The notes under the pieces are model-generated. The model ran no database searches and was not told the DNA's origin. It saw only the letters and a list, made by a program, of their open reading frames with translations. This document shows positions 44,246-57,918 of a stretch of DNA of 64,000 bases, piece by piece. Origin of the DNA: Ophiodon elongatus. Lineage: Eukaryota; Chordata; Actinopteri; Perciformes; Hexagrammidae. The position numbers and the translations under genes were made by a program. Location of the stretch: NCBI GenBank assembly GCA_016806645.1, contig JACSYO010002062.1:1227501-1291500 (forward strand), read 5' to 3'. Each line of letters begins with the position of its first letter. Within the stretch, counting starts at the first letter, position 1.

Positions 44246-47200
44246 GTCAGTTCACAACAGTTAGATGTTACATGGGGTTGTTATCACATCATCTGTTTTG
44301 ACCAAATGTGGCCCTGTGCTTTCCAAGACTTAAAATAGGGCTGGGTAATGAATTGAAAACCGACCATAACCAACTATATTGAACTCTCACCTGCCTAGTT
44401 TAAGTGATGTCGGTATGTTTGATTCCATAGCTCCTTCTTACAGGCTGTAGCCGACCCCTTCACCGTGCCTGAAAGTATATCAACAGCAACGACAATGTCC
44501 AGGCTAACTCAAAGAAAACTACCCAAAAGTTGCTAAAAGAAGTTCAGTGTTTTATGTCTATTACATAAGCGTTGGCTTTCTATACTTGTGTGTGTATATA
44601 TCACATCTCTCATTTTTAATAATTAAACAACATGGTAAACTGACTTAACTAAAGAGTTATGAAACTTCAGCTGTACCTTTAACCTAATAAAGGACAAACT
44701 GCTCATTTCTTTTTAGGGCTCTGCATCAAATCTGCTTTTTGACTCGGCCTCTTCTTCAAATGGCGTAGTATTTTCTTAGATTTAACGTTCAAATTTTGAA
44801 AGTAACTTGAAGTCTCAGCACTCAAGAGTTTCTGTTAATCTCTAAGGCTGAGAAGCCACAACGAGTTTTAAGTGGCAGTCTAATTCATTTATCCCAAACC
44901 AAACATCAGTATACATAATAAAAAAGAAAAGCAGATAGGACATTTTTATAAAATATTTATCTGACACGTTGAAATAACAGTCTACTCAATTTTCACGAGC
45001 CACTTGATCCAAATATGAAGACTACTGAGTCAAAATGAAGATCTTGATCGGCTTCAATTATTGATATGATCTGAATGAAAGTAGAAGACCCCTGAAACTG
45101 ATGGAGAAAATGCATCACTGTTGTTAGAACTACAAAAAACCTCCCCTCACGGATGATCATTGGCTGAGTAAGATCACCACCCTTCAAAGAGCCCTCTAAC
45201 CAGTCTACAGACGAGTTTAATTTTGTTCTGTTATCAAGTTACTGACTGAATTAACAGCTGATATGACATGAAAATGCCGGCAAAAAAAAAAGATTTGTTG
45301 ACGTCTGAGTTTCTCAAATCTGTATTTTTCCAGCTCAGGTGTCAGAAATCAGAGTCGCATATGCTCGAAATGTTCGCACCGTAGATCCCTGGTATCCTAA
45401 TGGCATTCCATACCCGAAAATATCCTGCATATCGAATGAGACACCATGAAGGTGTTAATCACGTCTATTCAAAATGCCCCTCACTTTGGTCGACGCAAAT
45501 AGTCATAATCTTCAGTGCATAGAATTAGCACGATGTTCACTGCAAGGAGAAAGGTGCAGAAGCGTTTTTGTGAAGGTGCCGTTATCACGGCTTTGAATTG
45601 TGAATACATTTCAGATCATATTGCCCACCACGATCCTCAAAAGTCTTTAAAAATAGTTAATATGGTGATGTTCATGTTCAACCTTGAGGGGGATGTAAGA
45701 AGAGTGAACATGATTCTGCACCAACCAGTTTATTTAAACAAATATTTAATTTAGGCGTGCCAGGCTAGAGGACACCAGCTACATTTATGTCATGAAGGAG
45801 TTACTGTGTTCAAAGCAGCAAAACAAACGAGTAGCTAAACCCCCAAACCACTTTTGGTATGCATATGAGTATTTAGTAGCGCTGTTGATGGATTCAGGTC
45901 CAATTTAAGAGCAAAGTGTTTGAATTCGACATGTTGTGTTATAAATGTGCATAGAAACAGCCCTCTACTGGTTGAAACCCGGCCATTGCGAACGCATTTA
46001 GCTTTAGACCCCTTTTCTGTTAACGTATTTTTGTGGGCGTAGCGCCTTAGAATAATTCTGTGACCGCGTTGGTTAATGCTGGCTAGCAAGTTTTGTTGTC
46101 TTGTCTTTTTCTTTTTTGCATAATGGCTGAAGAAAATAAGTTTCTCTCATTATGTAAAGTCTCTCACTCTCCAGGACCGCAAGTGTTACTTGAGTAAGTT
46201 AACATTAACCAACAAGACCATATTTGCCCCCCCACGCCCCCAGAAGAGGACGGCTGGCTAGTTAGCTTGTTAACTTGTCCGTTGCCAGAGCTAGTTACCT
46301 AGCTAGTCCCCCAGATCTCCCGTCTGCTGCCCTTCTGTCAGAGTAGTGGCGAGGGGTGAGGCAGAGGGTCCCGCTAGACCTGCCGCTGGCCATCAGCGCT
46401 CATGAGTAGCATTAGCGATTGTAGCTAGCGATTAGCACAAGCGAATTGAAAGGGTCATTTGGAAACTTTAAAGTCTTTTGTTGTGTAAAGAGATAGTGGG
46501 GTAATGTCTACCTCAGCAGAGAAGGAAGTCGCTCTCCCTCTGTGGTTGTTACCCAAGCGTCTCCTTGCCTTGTGTACATAGCCGGGCCAGCCGTGCGCGT
46601 GCACACTGTTAGCACTGTTGGCTTGCTTGCCGTAGTTTGTACTGTTTGCACCGTAAGCTGCGTGCCGTCGGCTCAGGCGCCGCCATGTTGAGAGCAGTTG
46701 AGGGCAATCCAAATGCCCCTCATCTCATATCTAGCACCTTGTTGCATGAAAGTATGGTGGAATTAGCGAGCTAATTAGCCAATTGCCCATGGATGTATTC
46801 TTTAAAAAAAGTCCTTGGTGCAGTTCTTTACATGAGTAAAATTTAACAACTTAATTTCGAGTCTATAGAGAAGAGAGTAACGCGACTGGGCGTGTCTTTG
46901 TTACTCTTTCCAGCTTTAATGTGGACACAGGCTGTACTACATACTGGCAACGGGAATAGCTTGTTAAATAGACAGCACCGCTTTAGCACAATGAAAGTAA
47001 TTCAAATGGTATCAGGCACCGCAAGGGCATGAAAATAGGCTTTCCAACAGCACACTGTCTCAACAGCACACTGTCATACTGTGGCTGTGCCGAGCTTGTC
47101 CCCCCTGGTTTCCCAGTGCATTTTTTCTCCCGTGTAGCCAAGCAGCAGGTCCTCAACACACACTCTGAGGTTAAATATTGCCTTTTGAGTGATATGAGAG

Positions 47201-47583
47201 ACAGACAGGCTGCTCCCAACCCTTCTGTTTACTCTGTTCTGAGCTTAGTAGCCAAGAGGAGTAGAGAATATACACAGTGAGGAGTTCAGACCTTTATTTG
47301 GCACTCTTTTCCAGAGCTCATAAAGGAAGTGTTTTTCTTTGCTCCGTCAGCCACACGGAGGGTTTCAGTGAGCTGGAAAAGCTTGCTGACGTTCACTTCA
47401 CAGTGCTCCGCAATCTTCAGATGATTCGGCACCAGAGGACTTCACGTGATACGTTGAGAACTACCCATCTCTCCCGGTACCGGGCCTTGTACACAGTGTT
47501 AAGAGTTTCCCCGCACCCTGATGTATGACCTGCCTTGTTTGCCCTTTGTCTCATTGACTTTTTCCTCTCTTTCTCTTGTGTAG
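44246..47583 (+). other. Probable pwwp2b intron 2
   Basis: If the stop-adjacent donor at 44246 is used, this 3.3 kb is an intron ending at a strong acceptor (pyrimidine tract 47558-47578, tgtag). It includes an AT-rich first half, a CpG- and GCTAGC-containing stretch (46080-46720) that includes a minus-strand copy of a three-copy repeat family, and a short tandem duplication near 47043-47074. No coding exon was recognised. Confidence 0.5.
46455..46700 (-). repeat. Interspersed repeat, copy C (minus strand)
   Basis: The minus strand reads GGCCCGGCTATGTACACAAG and GGTAACAACCACAGAGGGAG, then TCTGCTGAGGTAGACATTAC and CCCACTATCTCTTTACAC. These align in order with the copies at 8880 and 53080. Confidence 0.65.
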
Positions 47584-49455
47584 AGGCTGAGGACCGAAGA
47601 GAGGTCGTCAAGTTTTTTTTCTGTTTTTTTCTGAATTCTCAGACTGTATCATCTAGACCCAGGAGGGAGTACGTGCGGTTGCCACGGCTACTATTTTTTT
47701 TTTTTTTTTTCACAAGGCTGGTTGAAAAATGGCCGCCAAGGTGGAGTGTTGTTGAGACTGGATAAGGGAGCAAAAAAGAAAAGAAAAAAAAGGCCAGGCA
47801 CCTCATGGTCGACTACGAACTGAACTATTCCTGCTTTTTCTTTTTTTCTTTCTAGATTTAATCATATTTCAATAGAGCCGAATAACGACACTACAAGGAC
47901 CCAAAATGTATTTATTATCTGTAACGGTTTATTATGATCCACCCTTCCACTGCGACACTCGCAAATCCTCCCCGTCTGCTGCTGTCATCACCGCGGCCCT
48001 CGCCGCCGGTGCGAGGTCCAGGCCCTCGTCCGGCCAGAGGAAGCAGGTGGCATCTTCAAAGGAATACTCCCCCTCCCCCCCTCCTCTCGCTTCTCATACT
48101 TGGACATGAGCCGTTTGACCGCGGTTTTAAGAAGTCTTACCCCGAATCCTCTTATTTCTGAAAATGTGAACGGCTCCATCCAGAGACGGTAGTGACTGTT
48201 CCTGCTCCCCTTAGCGATCAGTGTTCCATCCTCGTAGCCTTCGGCGCGACATCAGTTGGATCCGTGGATGTATTTATACCGAACTCTATTCCTCTCCACA
48301 ATCATGTTGCGTCTCCCTTCCATTTCACATTTAACTTCACGTCCGCAATCTTCCCTCGCCATCTCTTTATTTTTCCTGAGAACCTTTTTCTTTTTCTTTT
48401 TTTTTTTTACATCACTTTAACTATTTAAAGCTTCACGTTTAAGAAGAAAAAAAAAGCACTTTATCTGTACCTTTGGTGGCCTGCTGTAAGCTCACTGTCT
48501 TAGACACTATTGCGAGATTACGGCCCTGATAGGCAGCAGGGGAGCTCAGAAGTCTTTGTGGTCGACTATCCATGGCCTTGGAGATACAAAAAAAATAAAC
48601 CCCTTTTTTTTTTCTTTTTTTTTTCTTTTTTTTACATTTTATTTTATCGTACGAATTTGGGGACACCAGACACGGATGGTTGTGTACACTGTATTCTCGC
48701 ATTCGACTTGGGGTGCGTTTCTCTCTGTTTATCTGCCACACACAAAAATCCACGTTGAACATTTCCACTGGAAAACATGGGTGAACAAATGTGCCCCCTA
48801 TGCATTGTCCGTTAAAGCTTTATGAGTGACGTTGGGGAGGGTGAAAAAATAAATAAATAACATGCTGTAAGAATACTGTGAATTCAACTTGCTGAGTGTG
48901 CTGAAGAAAAGCTCACTACTCGTCGGAGCCCGCAGTTATTGAGTCATCTGGTAAAAGCAGACTGACCTTTAGTGACCTTTGTGTTGAAAGCAGCACTGTT
49001 GGAGTAGGGGGGAGGGGGGGCAGCAAAGTCAAGAGACCACGGCTGTCGAGCACAGTCCGGTCTGTATTAAAAAAAATATTAAAAAAAATAAGATTGCTCA
49101 GCCAACCAGCCCGTCTCCCTTCCACCTGTCTGGGAACACTTTGTTCCAATCGAGGCTGGAAACTAGCCACTGATTGTCAATGAGAGAAGTGTGTTTGTCG
49201 GGGGTGAGGGTGGGGGAGGGGGGAAGACCAGGTAACGCACTCCTCCCGCTGCGATAATCTAGGGTTTGACTGTTTGCTGTCGAGCCCGGCTAGTTTCCAG
49301 GCAGCCTTACGGCCATCAGGACTTTTCCCGGCGTATGAGCAACATGGCTGTCTACTGTTGCCCACGTTGGTCAATGTTATTGCCTACTTTTTTTCTTTTT
49401 TTTTCTTTTTTTTACATGTACTGTACATAAAATAAAATATAAAGCAATATCTGCG
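47584..49455 (+). other. pwwp2b: Probable pwwp2b 3' UTR exon
   Basis: Begins after a strong acceptor (ttctcttgtgtag). It has no credible coding potential, is rich in poly-T tracts, and ends just past an AATAAA at 49431-49436; a second AATAAA is at 48848-48853. I infer a non-coding terminal exon joined to the donor at 44246. An alternative donor at 44242 (AC|GTAGGT) would replace the stop and append only Gly before TGA. Confidence 0.45.
49431..49436 (+). terminator. Candidate distal polyadenylation signal of pwwp2b
   Basis: AATAAA after a TTTTCTTTT-rich tract, about 1.85 kb into the proposed terminal exon. The nearer AATAAA at 48848 is an alternative. Confidence 0.4.
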
Positions 49456-51713
49456 CTGTTGTGGATGGGTCACTTTGTCATGGACGATCAGGGGAGTTGG
49501 TGAACAGTTAACTATGGTAGCTGCTCGGGTCACTAGTGTCCATGACGGGTTCAACTCAATCTGTGAAAGTAGTTGTATGATGTCGTCTATGACTCAGGAG
49601 GGGAGGGGAGGGGGGGGGAAGGAAAAACAATTAATATTAGAGCCAAACCAGAGTTATTTAGATTTCATCTTGTGCCTTAAAGTTTTGTTGACTAAAAGCC
49701 TGAAAACCTTTTAAAGAAGTGAGCATCAACCAGGGAGGGGTCTAAAGGAAAGATCCTAGTTGCATTGTGGTAAATGTAGGATCCAGTGTTTTGTGTTTTT
49801 TGCCTCCTAGCAGCCACTAAAAGTCTGGACCGTGGAGTGTATTACTTTTATCTAGTAATATCCTAGGAGCCTCATCGACTCTTGGATAGATGAAGAGTGA
49901 TGCCACACTCCCACCTGTCCGATAAGACAGGAGTCGAAGTCTCTGCAACAAAGCAAATGTCTCCGAAAATGTTGGAGCCATTGCTTTAATCTTTTCAAGC
50001 CTGAAGCGAAGCGTAGACGTGGTCCCTGGCTTTGTTTCGGGTTGCAACTCGACCGCTGGTCCTTCGGTTTCCCCGTGGTCACATGCTCGATGTCGCTCTG
50101 TTGCGTACGCTCGGGTTCAGTCTCACAAATACTGCTAGAACTGGTGCTGCTTCTGGTCCCCACTGGTCCTATTTGATGTAGGAAACCTCGTAAAAACAAT
50201 TTAAACCCGAGCAATGCATAGAGACTTGAATCAGACGTGCAAATCTGCATGTCGTCGTCGTCTCTCTCTCTCTCTCTCCATCTCTCCCCCCCCCACCCCT
50301 CTCTTTTTCTGTAATATCCAATAAAGGCAACAACAACAAAAAAACGCTAAAAGAAGGAGCTAAATCTATCGCGGTTATTGCCACACGAAGCCTTCCCAAA
50401 ACATCCGTTATGTTGGACGTGGCCATGCCGTGTTGGGTGGGGGGGGGTTGAGTGTCCCTGTTGCATAACGAGTGTGTGCGGCTCAGTCGACAGGCAGGTC
50501 AAGGTGAGGTGACCCTCCCCTGGCCATCTCCTGATCAGATCATTTTGCTATAGGTCTCCCCCCCACCTCCCCTCGCCTGCTCTCATTTCACGCCACTGAC
50601 CTGACCGTGTCACTGTCAGACATTTCATAACTCCTCACTCTGCTCTGTGGGCGAGAACAACAAAAAAATAAAAAAGTGTGAAATTACACAAATACTAGAA
50701 ATAGACCAGTTTGTATGTTAAAGGCCTGCGCTACTGAAATGGCTCCTAGTATGAAGAGTTCAATATTAGCACATTGCCAAACATGCCTCAGGCGAGGCAG
50801 CTGGCCCTGCACAGCAACTTCCTGTTTCACGGAGAGAGAAAAAGCGTTTTCTTTCGCTACCACGGCAACATGTTTCCACCAAAACTAAAAATGCTTCGCA
50901 ATTCAGCAGGTCTTAGGATTGTACTGACCATATTTTAAGTCGATCTAGTGAAATCTCTAGGAAGAGTTTGTGGAAAGTACAGTGCCTGGAAATGGCACAA
51001 AAAAAGCCACTATAATTCAAATTCAATTAAAAATGGCTGACTTCCTGTTGGGTTTACAGTCTACCTCCAAGAGGCTTTTTTTCTCTTTTTTTTTACGTCT
51101 CTGCATGTTACACCTGCCTACAACATTTCATACATCTAGGTGAAATTCGAGGGGCGGGTGAATTTGGTCGCCTCCCAGCTCCTCAACACAAGTTGTATCT
51201 TTGGTCACACGCGGCTCAGTTCACCGTCTCGTTGCTTCACGTTTAGCACGTCGCTCTTCTCGTGGAAGTGCTTCTCCCTAAGAATGTTAAACTATTCCTT
51301 TTAATAGTGTGTTCTGTGACCCTTTGTTTATCTTTAGGATGTAAAAAAATGCACGCGTGACCACACCACATGACCTTTCCCGTGGTCTTCTGAAGGCCTG
51401 AACGTGTGCTGCGTCGTGGCGCATTTTTTCAGCGAGGAGCTCAGAATGAGCTAACGTGAAGCTATCGGTGGTACTGTGGACGGAATGAACGACAGGAAAC
51501 ACCATTTTAATCCAGTGTGCTTTAAAACAAACAAACAAACAAACAGTGGATCTGAGCTTTGAGTAAAGCCGGTCTCAATGCTGTATAACTGCAAAGGGGA
51601 TGGTGGGATTGTTGGTGGTCAAAGACGGCTCGAGACGGGGGGAGGGGCCTGTATTTTTCTAAACCTAGCTGTGCCACACACAAACACACACACAAACACA
51701 CTGCGTTTGCAGT

Positions 51714-51742
51714 GTGGGGGTGGTGGGGGGGGGGGGGGGGGT
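51714..51742 (+). repeat. Poly-G tract with G-quadruplex potential
   Basis: GTGGGGGTGGTG followed by an uninterrupted run of 18 G. Confidence 0.85.
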
Positions 51743-53079
51743 TGGCCTGCAGGCAGGACAGCAGTGACCGCAGCGGAGGGAGATTTATCATGCTGTGTGC
51801 AGCTTTTACTGAGGCGGAGCCAACGAACCGGGCCTTCCACTGTGGTCTCCCCTCGGCTGTGAAGGGAGAAAAATGTCTGCTCAGATTGAATCACAACGGG
51901 CATATTGGCATTCACATCCCTCTGATCTGCGATCTTTAAGACCTTTTTTATTTATTAGTATATGTGGATATTCATGGACGTGTACAAGCACACAAATAGC
52001 GGTGCGTGGAGCTCCCGGGGGCCGCCGTGGAGAACCCTCTGCAGCACTCGACCCGCTGGAGGTTACGTAAGCCCAGGAGCCCGTTCTCCGTGCAGGCGGT
52101 GCGTGGTGGCCTACGGCAACAGCCCACTTTACAAGCGGGCCCCTCGGCCATCTGCACAGGCCGCCGAGACGAAACCGGCTAATTGCATTTTTGAAAACGT
52201 AGAGTTTATGGTTCAACGTGTACCGACCGGTTCCACGAGCGAGCGGGAGGGAACACGCGGCCCCCACTGTTGATACGAAAACACATCCACCTTTTCACCT
52301 GCTTACACAACAAACACGCTCTGCCTCTCGGTAATCCCTGTACTTCCTGCAGCCGACTCCATCAATCCACGTGTGGCGATTTTATTTTTACCCGGCCCTC
52401 TCTGAAACCCCAGACTCGCGTCGATAGGACTCGCTCCTTCCCATCCGTCCACCGCGTTCCCACTCTGAACATGCGGAGGGGTGCGCTGCTCCTTCATGGA
52501 TCAGTGCAGCGTAAATCTGGGACATAAAAAAAAGGGAGGCACATGGCAATGGGATGCCGTGTGCAATTACTGCTAATGATATGCCTCCATGCAAGCTGTG
52601 GCCGTAATTAACTGTGGAGGAAGCCTGGCCTGTCTGTGGGAAGGGGATGCTCACAGGAAGAGAGCCAAGGCTAAGAAAAGCCAAACCTGCCTTGACATTG
52701 TTCAGACGACATGTCTGCTATATAGCCCAGATTAGGCATTTTGGGTGGTCCCGTGTTCGGAGTAACATGATGCGAATGTTAATGGGATGGTCCTCCGGAA
52801 CTTAGGTGGCACTTGGGTTTGCTCAAGAAGGTGTAGCGAACCAGACTGGTTCAGCTGGAGGTCAGCAAGTTACCGAATAACTGGAGGTACGGAAGTCCAA
52901 TTCTGCCAGGAAAGGGTTAGTTAGTAAATTGTCAAAGTTAGTCATCTATAAGAATATACTAAGTACTCGTGGTAAGACAACATCTCCACATGCTTAGTCG
53001 AATGAGATATGAAGTAAATTCCCTTAGTAAGCCAACATTTGGACTTTTTATTTCATAAACCGCCGTGAACGCAATGCAG

Positions 53080-53290
53080 AGCGGTGGTGGTGGTGGTGGT
53101 TAGCCAGTGGGGTACGCTCACATTCACCAGCCTGCACTGAAAGGCCCGGCTGTGTAAACAAGCCAGGATAACAACACGCAGAGGGGGAGGGACTTCCCAC
53201 TCTGCTCAGGTGGACATCACTCCACTATGTCTCTACACAGCTAATAGTTGTTTTCTGCTCTACTAAAGCTCTGAATGCCGTATGGAGAAC
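53080..53290 (+). repeat. Interspersed repeat, copy B
   Basis: Reads AGGCCCGGCTGTGTAAACAA, GGATAACAACACGCAGAGGG and CTCTGCTCAGGTGGACATCA, with a CTCCACTATGTCTCTACACA core. Collinear with copies A and C. Confidence 0.7.
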
Positions 53291-55734
53291 CTTTAACCTT
53301 TCACAAAGGTTTTTTTGGGGATGGAAATGGGCTTCTGTAGGCAAGGGACATCCAGAAATAATCATTTTGCACAACATACTCTTCACTTGGAATCATAAAA
53401 AGCTGTCTTACACACACACACACAAAAACACACACACACACATATGGATGCTGCTTCCACTTGAATACCACAGAGGATGCCTTTGCTCTCAGTGTGTGTA
53501 AATGTGCTCCTCTAAGCTTTAACAGTCATGAGGAAAATGAGCCCAACCAGCCCGACGTGTGTTTGTTTATTTGACTTGTCCCACCCGTCCCCGGAGACGC
53601 CGGATAAAACGACCCGGTGGATTCAAAAGCAAGGCCTTGGCCCGTGTCCAGAGCCGTGCATGAGAGGGTTGTCTCCTCCTTTGTCCTTGATGCCTCAGAG
53701 ACATTTCTCACTCCTGTCATCTGTATTGACAGCCTAAGTTAGCTGGCCGGGCTTCTTTTTCTTTTTTTCTTTTTTTTCCCTCCCTCGTCGTTTTATTGAT
53801 CTGAGTTAATCATTCGGCACTTCAGTGTCTCATTTACATCCGGTAGCAGCTAGCTGCCCCTCTTTATCTTTACAATGTAACAAGGACAGCAAACACTTCA
53901 TACATGTGTGCCATTGTCTTTCATTTATTTCAATATTTTAGCTTGAAAAGTGAGAAGAAGTCTTGAAGCGGGTGTAAAATGTCGGTTCGGGTCTGTGCTC
54001 GCCCTCAAAGACCATTCTACCTCAGGTTGAGGGTGTTTCACCATTAAGGTGTGCGTTAACAACAGACATATTTTTTCTGGATTTCTCTTCTCTCATCGTT
54101 GCCAAATATGCGGCCTCTCCCTAAATCGCCCCCACGCAATTCCAGGAAGAGAGTAGATACATTTCTCAGGGATCCGGGCGCGGTCAACACATCAGACATG
54201 ACAGCCTGCAGGTCAAGCCGTGTGACCCGGTTAATTACAGCTCGGGCCCCCGACAGGAAGCAGCCGCCGGTTATGATGGACTTTAAACCTTTAAACAGCG
54301 CGTTTGTGTGCCCTGTCCCTCTCCCAGCCCGCGCAGCCACATGAGGAATTCCTCAAATATTAACACAAGTGGACAGGTTGAGTAAACACGGGGCCTAAGT
54401 CTTTGTCAAGGCCACTTTTATTTCAGTTTGCTCCAGTTTGCGGCCGGCCGTGAGCGCGCATGCACGGGTTCCTCGCTGAATCCTCCAGGATGTGGCTGTG
54501 GTTCTGCCCGGCAGTGAGCGGTGGGCCCCAGGCCTCCCAGAGCAGCTGTCAGCAGGCTCTGGGAGGCTGAGAGAAAGAGACTCGCCCTGCCCCCAACTTC
54601 ACCAGCCTGCCTGCTCTCGCTGCAGGGACTAAAGGGGGATGGGCGCTCACACACAGACATACAGCAAAGGGGAAATCATGAGCGATTCCTCGGCTCCCTC
54701 TTGGTGAAAATGACTTTCTGAAGATGTAGACTTGATGGGAATCATCATCGTGCTGATGTGTTCGTCTTTTTTTTCTCCCCCCAAAATGGTTTTAACAGTA
54801 GATGGACCATCAAAAGCCCTCCCCTCGGCCCCATCTGGCCTTCTCTCTCTCCTCTCGTTCTCAACCTCCTGTTTACCACCTCCTCCATTGTCCACGGGCC
54901 GTGTTGGTGAAGCCACAGAGAAACATCCTCAAGGGTTTTAACCCCGCCAGCGAGCCAGCGTCGCCATGGGAAGCGAGAGAGTCTGTGGCGTCCGTGTGAC
55001 AAAACTAAATGACAGGATAATCGTAAGAGCAGGCCGGCTAATGATTGCGTAACAGCCCGTCGTGGAATCTACCACGAGGGCTTATGTACGTTGTTGAGGA
55101 AAAGCGGCATGAAAAAGTGGAGCGGTTAAAGGGTCACGCTGGATTTACAGAGAGCTAGCTGCGTCTTAAAATGTTCAAATGCGAGAGGATCAAGCATGAG
55201 TGACGTTTGACCTTGAATGGGGGAAAAAAGGCTGTAAATGACTTTTGAAGCTTCCACTAGAATCTTTTTTGTGATGTAAAGTATCTCTAGTTTTCCTTGG
55301 TAAATCCGTGCTCTGTTAGGGAGAAGCCGAAGTGACAGGACTGGAGAAGATGGAAAAAGATGCGGTGGTGAGACACAGTGGTGGTAAGGAGTCATATTTG
55401 AAGTGAAGACAAATACTGTATGTGAGTGTAAGGAGAGAAGCCAAGAGGTTTGCTGATGAGGTGGAAACAACTTTGACTTCAAGAGGGACTTAAATATATT
55501 ACACAGTCATTGTTTATTGAGTATTTGCAGGGTACAGTAATATTGTTGCTCATAATAGATAATGTAGTACACATTATTGTTGCTCGGGAACAAAAGTTGA
55601 TGAAGGCCTGGGGAGCATGGTGTACCCAAACAGCTGCAGCTGTAAAAACACTATGTTTATGTTCTTTGAATGAGGATAAAATCATGGAGAACTTAAATGC
55701 AATTTTGAGGTCCAGTGCGTACTGTATATGAGAA

Positions 55735-55905
55735 GTGGAAGTACACTGTCACGTCACCCTTTGGTTTGTGGACTGCTGTTTTTGAAGCCTTGAGTTCGGC
55801 ATTTTGGCCGTCGCCATCTTCGCTTTTTGCAACCAGAAGTGGAACTAGAGGGTGGAGCTAAGTACAACCAAACGCTGAGTAAGACATTTTTAGGCGACCA
55901 AAAAA
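55735..55905 (+). repeat. Teleost interspersed repeat
   Basis: CGTCACCCTTTGGTTTGTGG, GGCCGTCGCCATCTTCGC, TTTGCAACCAGAAGTGGAAC and GAGGGTGGAGCTAAGTACAA are phrases of a common fish repeat that I recall. Its class is unknown. Confidence 0.55.
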
Positions 55906-55909
55906 ACTG

Positions 55910-56050
55910 TAGCTGTCAAATAATTGTAGTGGAGTAAAACATACAATGTTTTCTTCTAAATTTGGGAAATATAAAGTGGTGTGAAAACTAACTACTCAAG
56001 TAGAGGACCTCAAATGTGTACTTGAGCAAATGTACTTTGTTCCATTCCAC
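55910..56050 (-). repeat. Teleost AGTACTT-type interspersed repeat, minus copy
   Basis: TAATTGTAGTGGAGTAAAAC ... TATAAAGTGGTGTGAAAAC ... ACTCAAGTAGAGGACCTCAA ... TGAGCAAATGTACTTTGTTC and a CATTCCACC end. Same family as 58490-58625 but opposite orientation. Confidence 0.65.
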
Positions 56051-57849
56051 CTGTTTAACTCTTTCATAACATATCTATTGTAAAATATATTAGCCTGTCT
56101 GTACTCTGTAATTACTGAATATCTACAGAGTAATTAAAAACTACTCACAGTCTAATATTCATTGTCTAAGCCCCTCCTATAATACATAAATTGCGGGCTG
56201 CAATCTAAAGTCTTACCGAATTTACTACCTGTATTATAACTGTTCTTCCAGTGTGACCAGTTCTTGTCATTTGTCATCCCCTGACATATCAACACAGGCC
56301 ATCATCTCCAAGAAAAACACACACACACACACACTTAAATGTTAAAGTGCTTTCTCAGAACAGGAAATTCTAGGAGACATTGCATTTACCACACCTCTGT
56401 GTTTGCTCAGCGTCCATGTTGCCAAGAGCCAGAACAGTCATTTCACCGCTGAATCAAGACACTGATTATCTCACATTGTTGGGTCAGTTTGTGGCTCACT
56501 CTAAAGACGAAGCGATGTGAGCCTGAACAAACAAGTTGTAACGTTCCTTAGGAATTAGGAATAACTTTGGTGATCGCCTGACTTTTTATCTGGCACCACC
56601 AGGTCAACATGTTTTCCAATACTTTTGGTTTATGACCAAATACCTAATCCCCATCAGTCCCAGCTGTGCTGTTTGTGCTAATAAGCAAATGTTAGCATGC
56701 TGACACGCTAAACTACAATATTAAATATGGTAAACATATCTGCTAAACATCAGTATGTTTCAAAGCTTCATTGTGCCAAAGAGCCTGGAAGTAGACTCTT
56801 ACTGGGAATCCACAATAACAGGGAGACGTAAGCGCTATTGAAGGGTGCCTTCTCTGGTTGTCTCAGTATTTGGAAGTAAATATCACGTGAGCAGTCAATC
56901 ACACAAATCAGAGCAGAACTCTCTCCCTCACTCCTCCATTTGAGCTTTTTTTTGTCATGAGCGGATCCTAACCCACCCAACGTGGGCAGCACTTCTAACT
57001 ACATTTCACCCCAGGTCTACATTTGATTATGTTGTCACATCTTGACAGGGTGACATTTAATTCCTCCCCCCACCCCCCAACCTCCTCTGAAGTACGTGTG
57101 CCGATCAAAGGATTCTCCGGAGAGCCATATCAGCTTTGTAACAGGTTGACACAGAGTATCCAGAAATGTGTTGCAGGGGGGATGTGTACATTGGGTGGGG
57201 TGGGGGTTCTTGGCACACGCTCTCATCACATGTGTTATTATTATCTTGATATGTAACCTTTCGCACCATCTGTCATATCCAATGCCTCATCTTTGCCGGT
57301 GTTTTCTTCTTCTACAATCTCACACACACACCTCACATGTTGTGGTTTTTACTGCATTGCTTATCTGCCGGTATCTCTTTCTGTTTGACTCTTTCAAAGT
57401 TATCCTCCGGTCCATGTGTGCCCTCCAGGACTTCTTTATCTGCCTATAATTTTAAATTGCAGCATGTTCCCGACATCAAAAGCATCTGGCACAATGGAAG
57501 AGGACATTCCAAGATCATCGACTCACACACACACACAAACACACAGGCAGATTGTGTTCTCCTCTGTGAACCGTACACTCAGCTTAAGGACTGGAATCTG
57601 GTTTACGGATCTCGAAACCGGAAATGTGCGCATCTGTGATTGTGCAACGTGATAACGCGATATGTGACAATGGAGGCAATGTCTGTAAAAAATGAATTAG
57701 GTCATTTGTGTGTTTGTGTCTGTGTGTGTGTGTTCAGACTTGAAGATGGAATGTGTTGATCTAAAACTCTGCGATCCTTAACGGTGGATCAAATGTGAAA
57801 AACAGCAGTGTGTATTTTTGTAGATTTTGGCACATTTGCGTTGACTCCC

Positions 57850-57850
<1 letters not shown>

Positions 57851-57912
<62 letters not shown>
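57851..57912. repeat. (TG)n microsatellite
   Basis: 62 bp of perfect TG repeat followed by a short GA tract. Confidence 0.96.

Positions 57913-57918
<6 letters not shown>

Noticed and set aside
46668..46690. Minus-strand ATGGCGGCGCCTGAG, which looks like a gene start
   Set aside because: It belongs to a copy of the three-copy repeat family, and its frame runs through that repeat to a stop without a plausible donor.
51881..52273. GC-rich stretch with overlapping frames on both strands, considered as a possible first exon of inpp5a
   Set aside because: No match to the conserved inositol-polyphosphate 5-phosphatase N-terminus and no consistent donor.
54056..54344. Frames on both strands with open reading of 80-94 codons
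   Set aside because: No family match or splice context; treated as non-coding.
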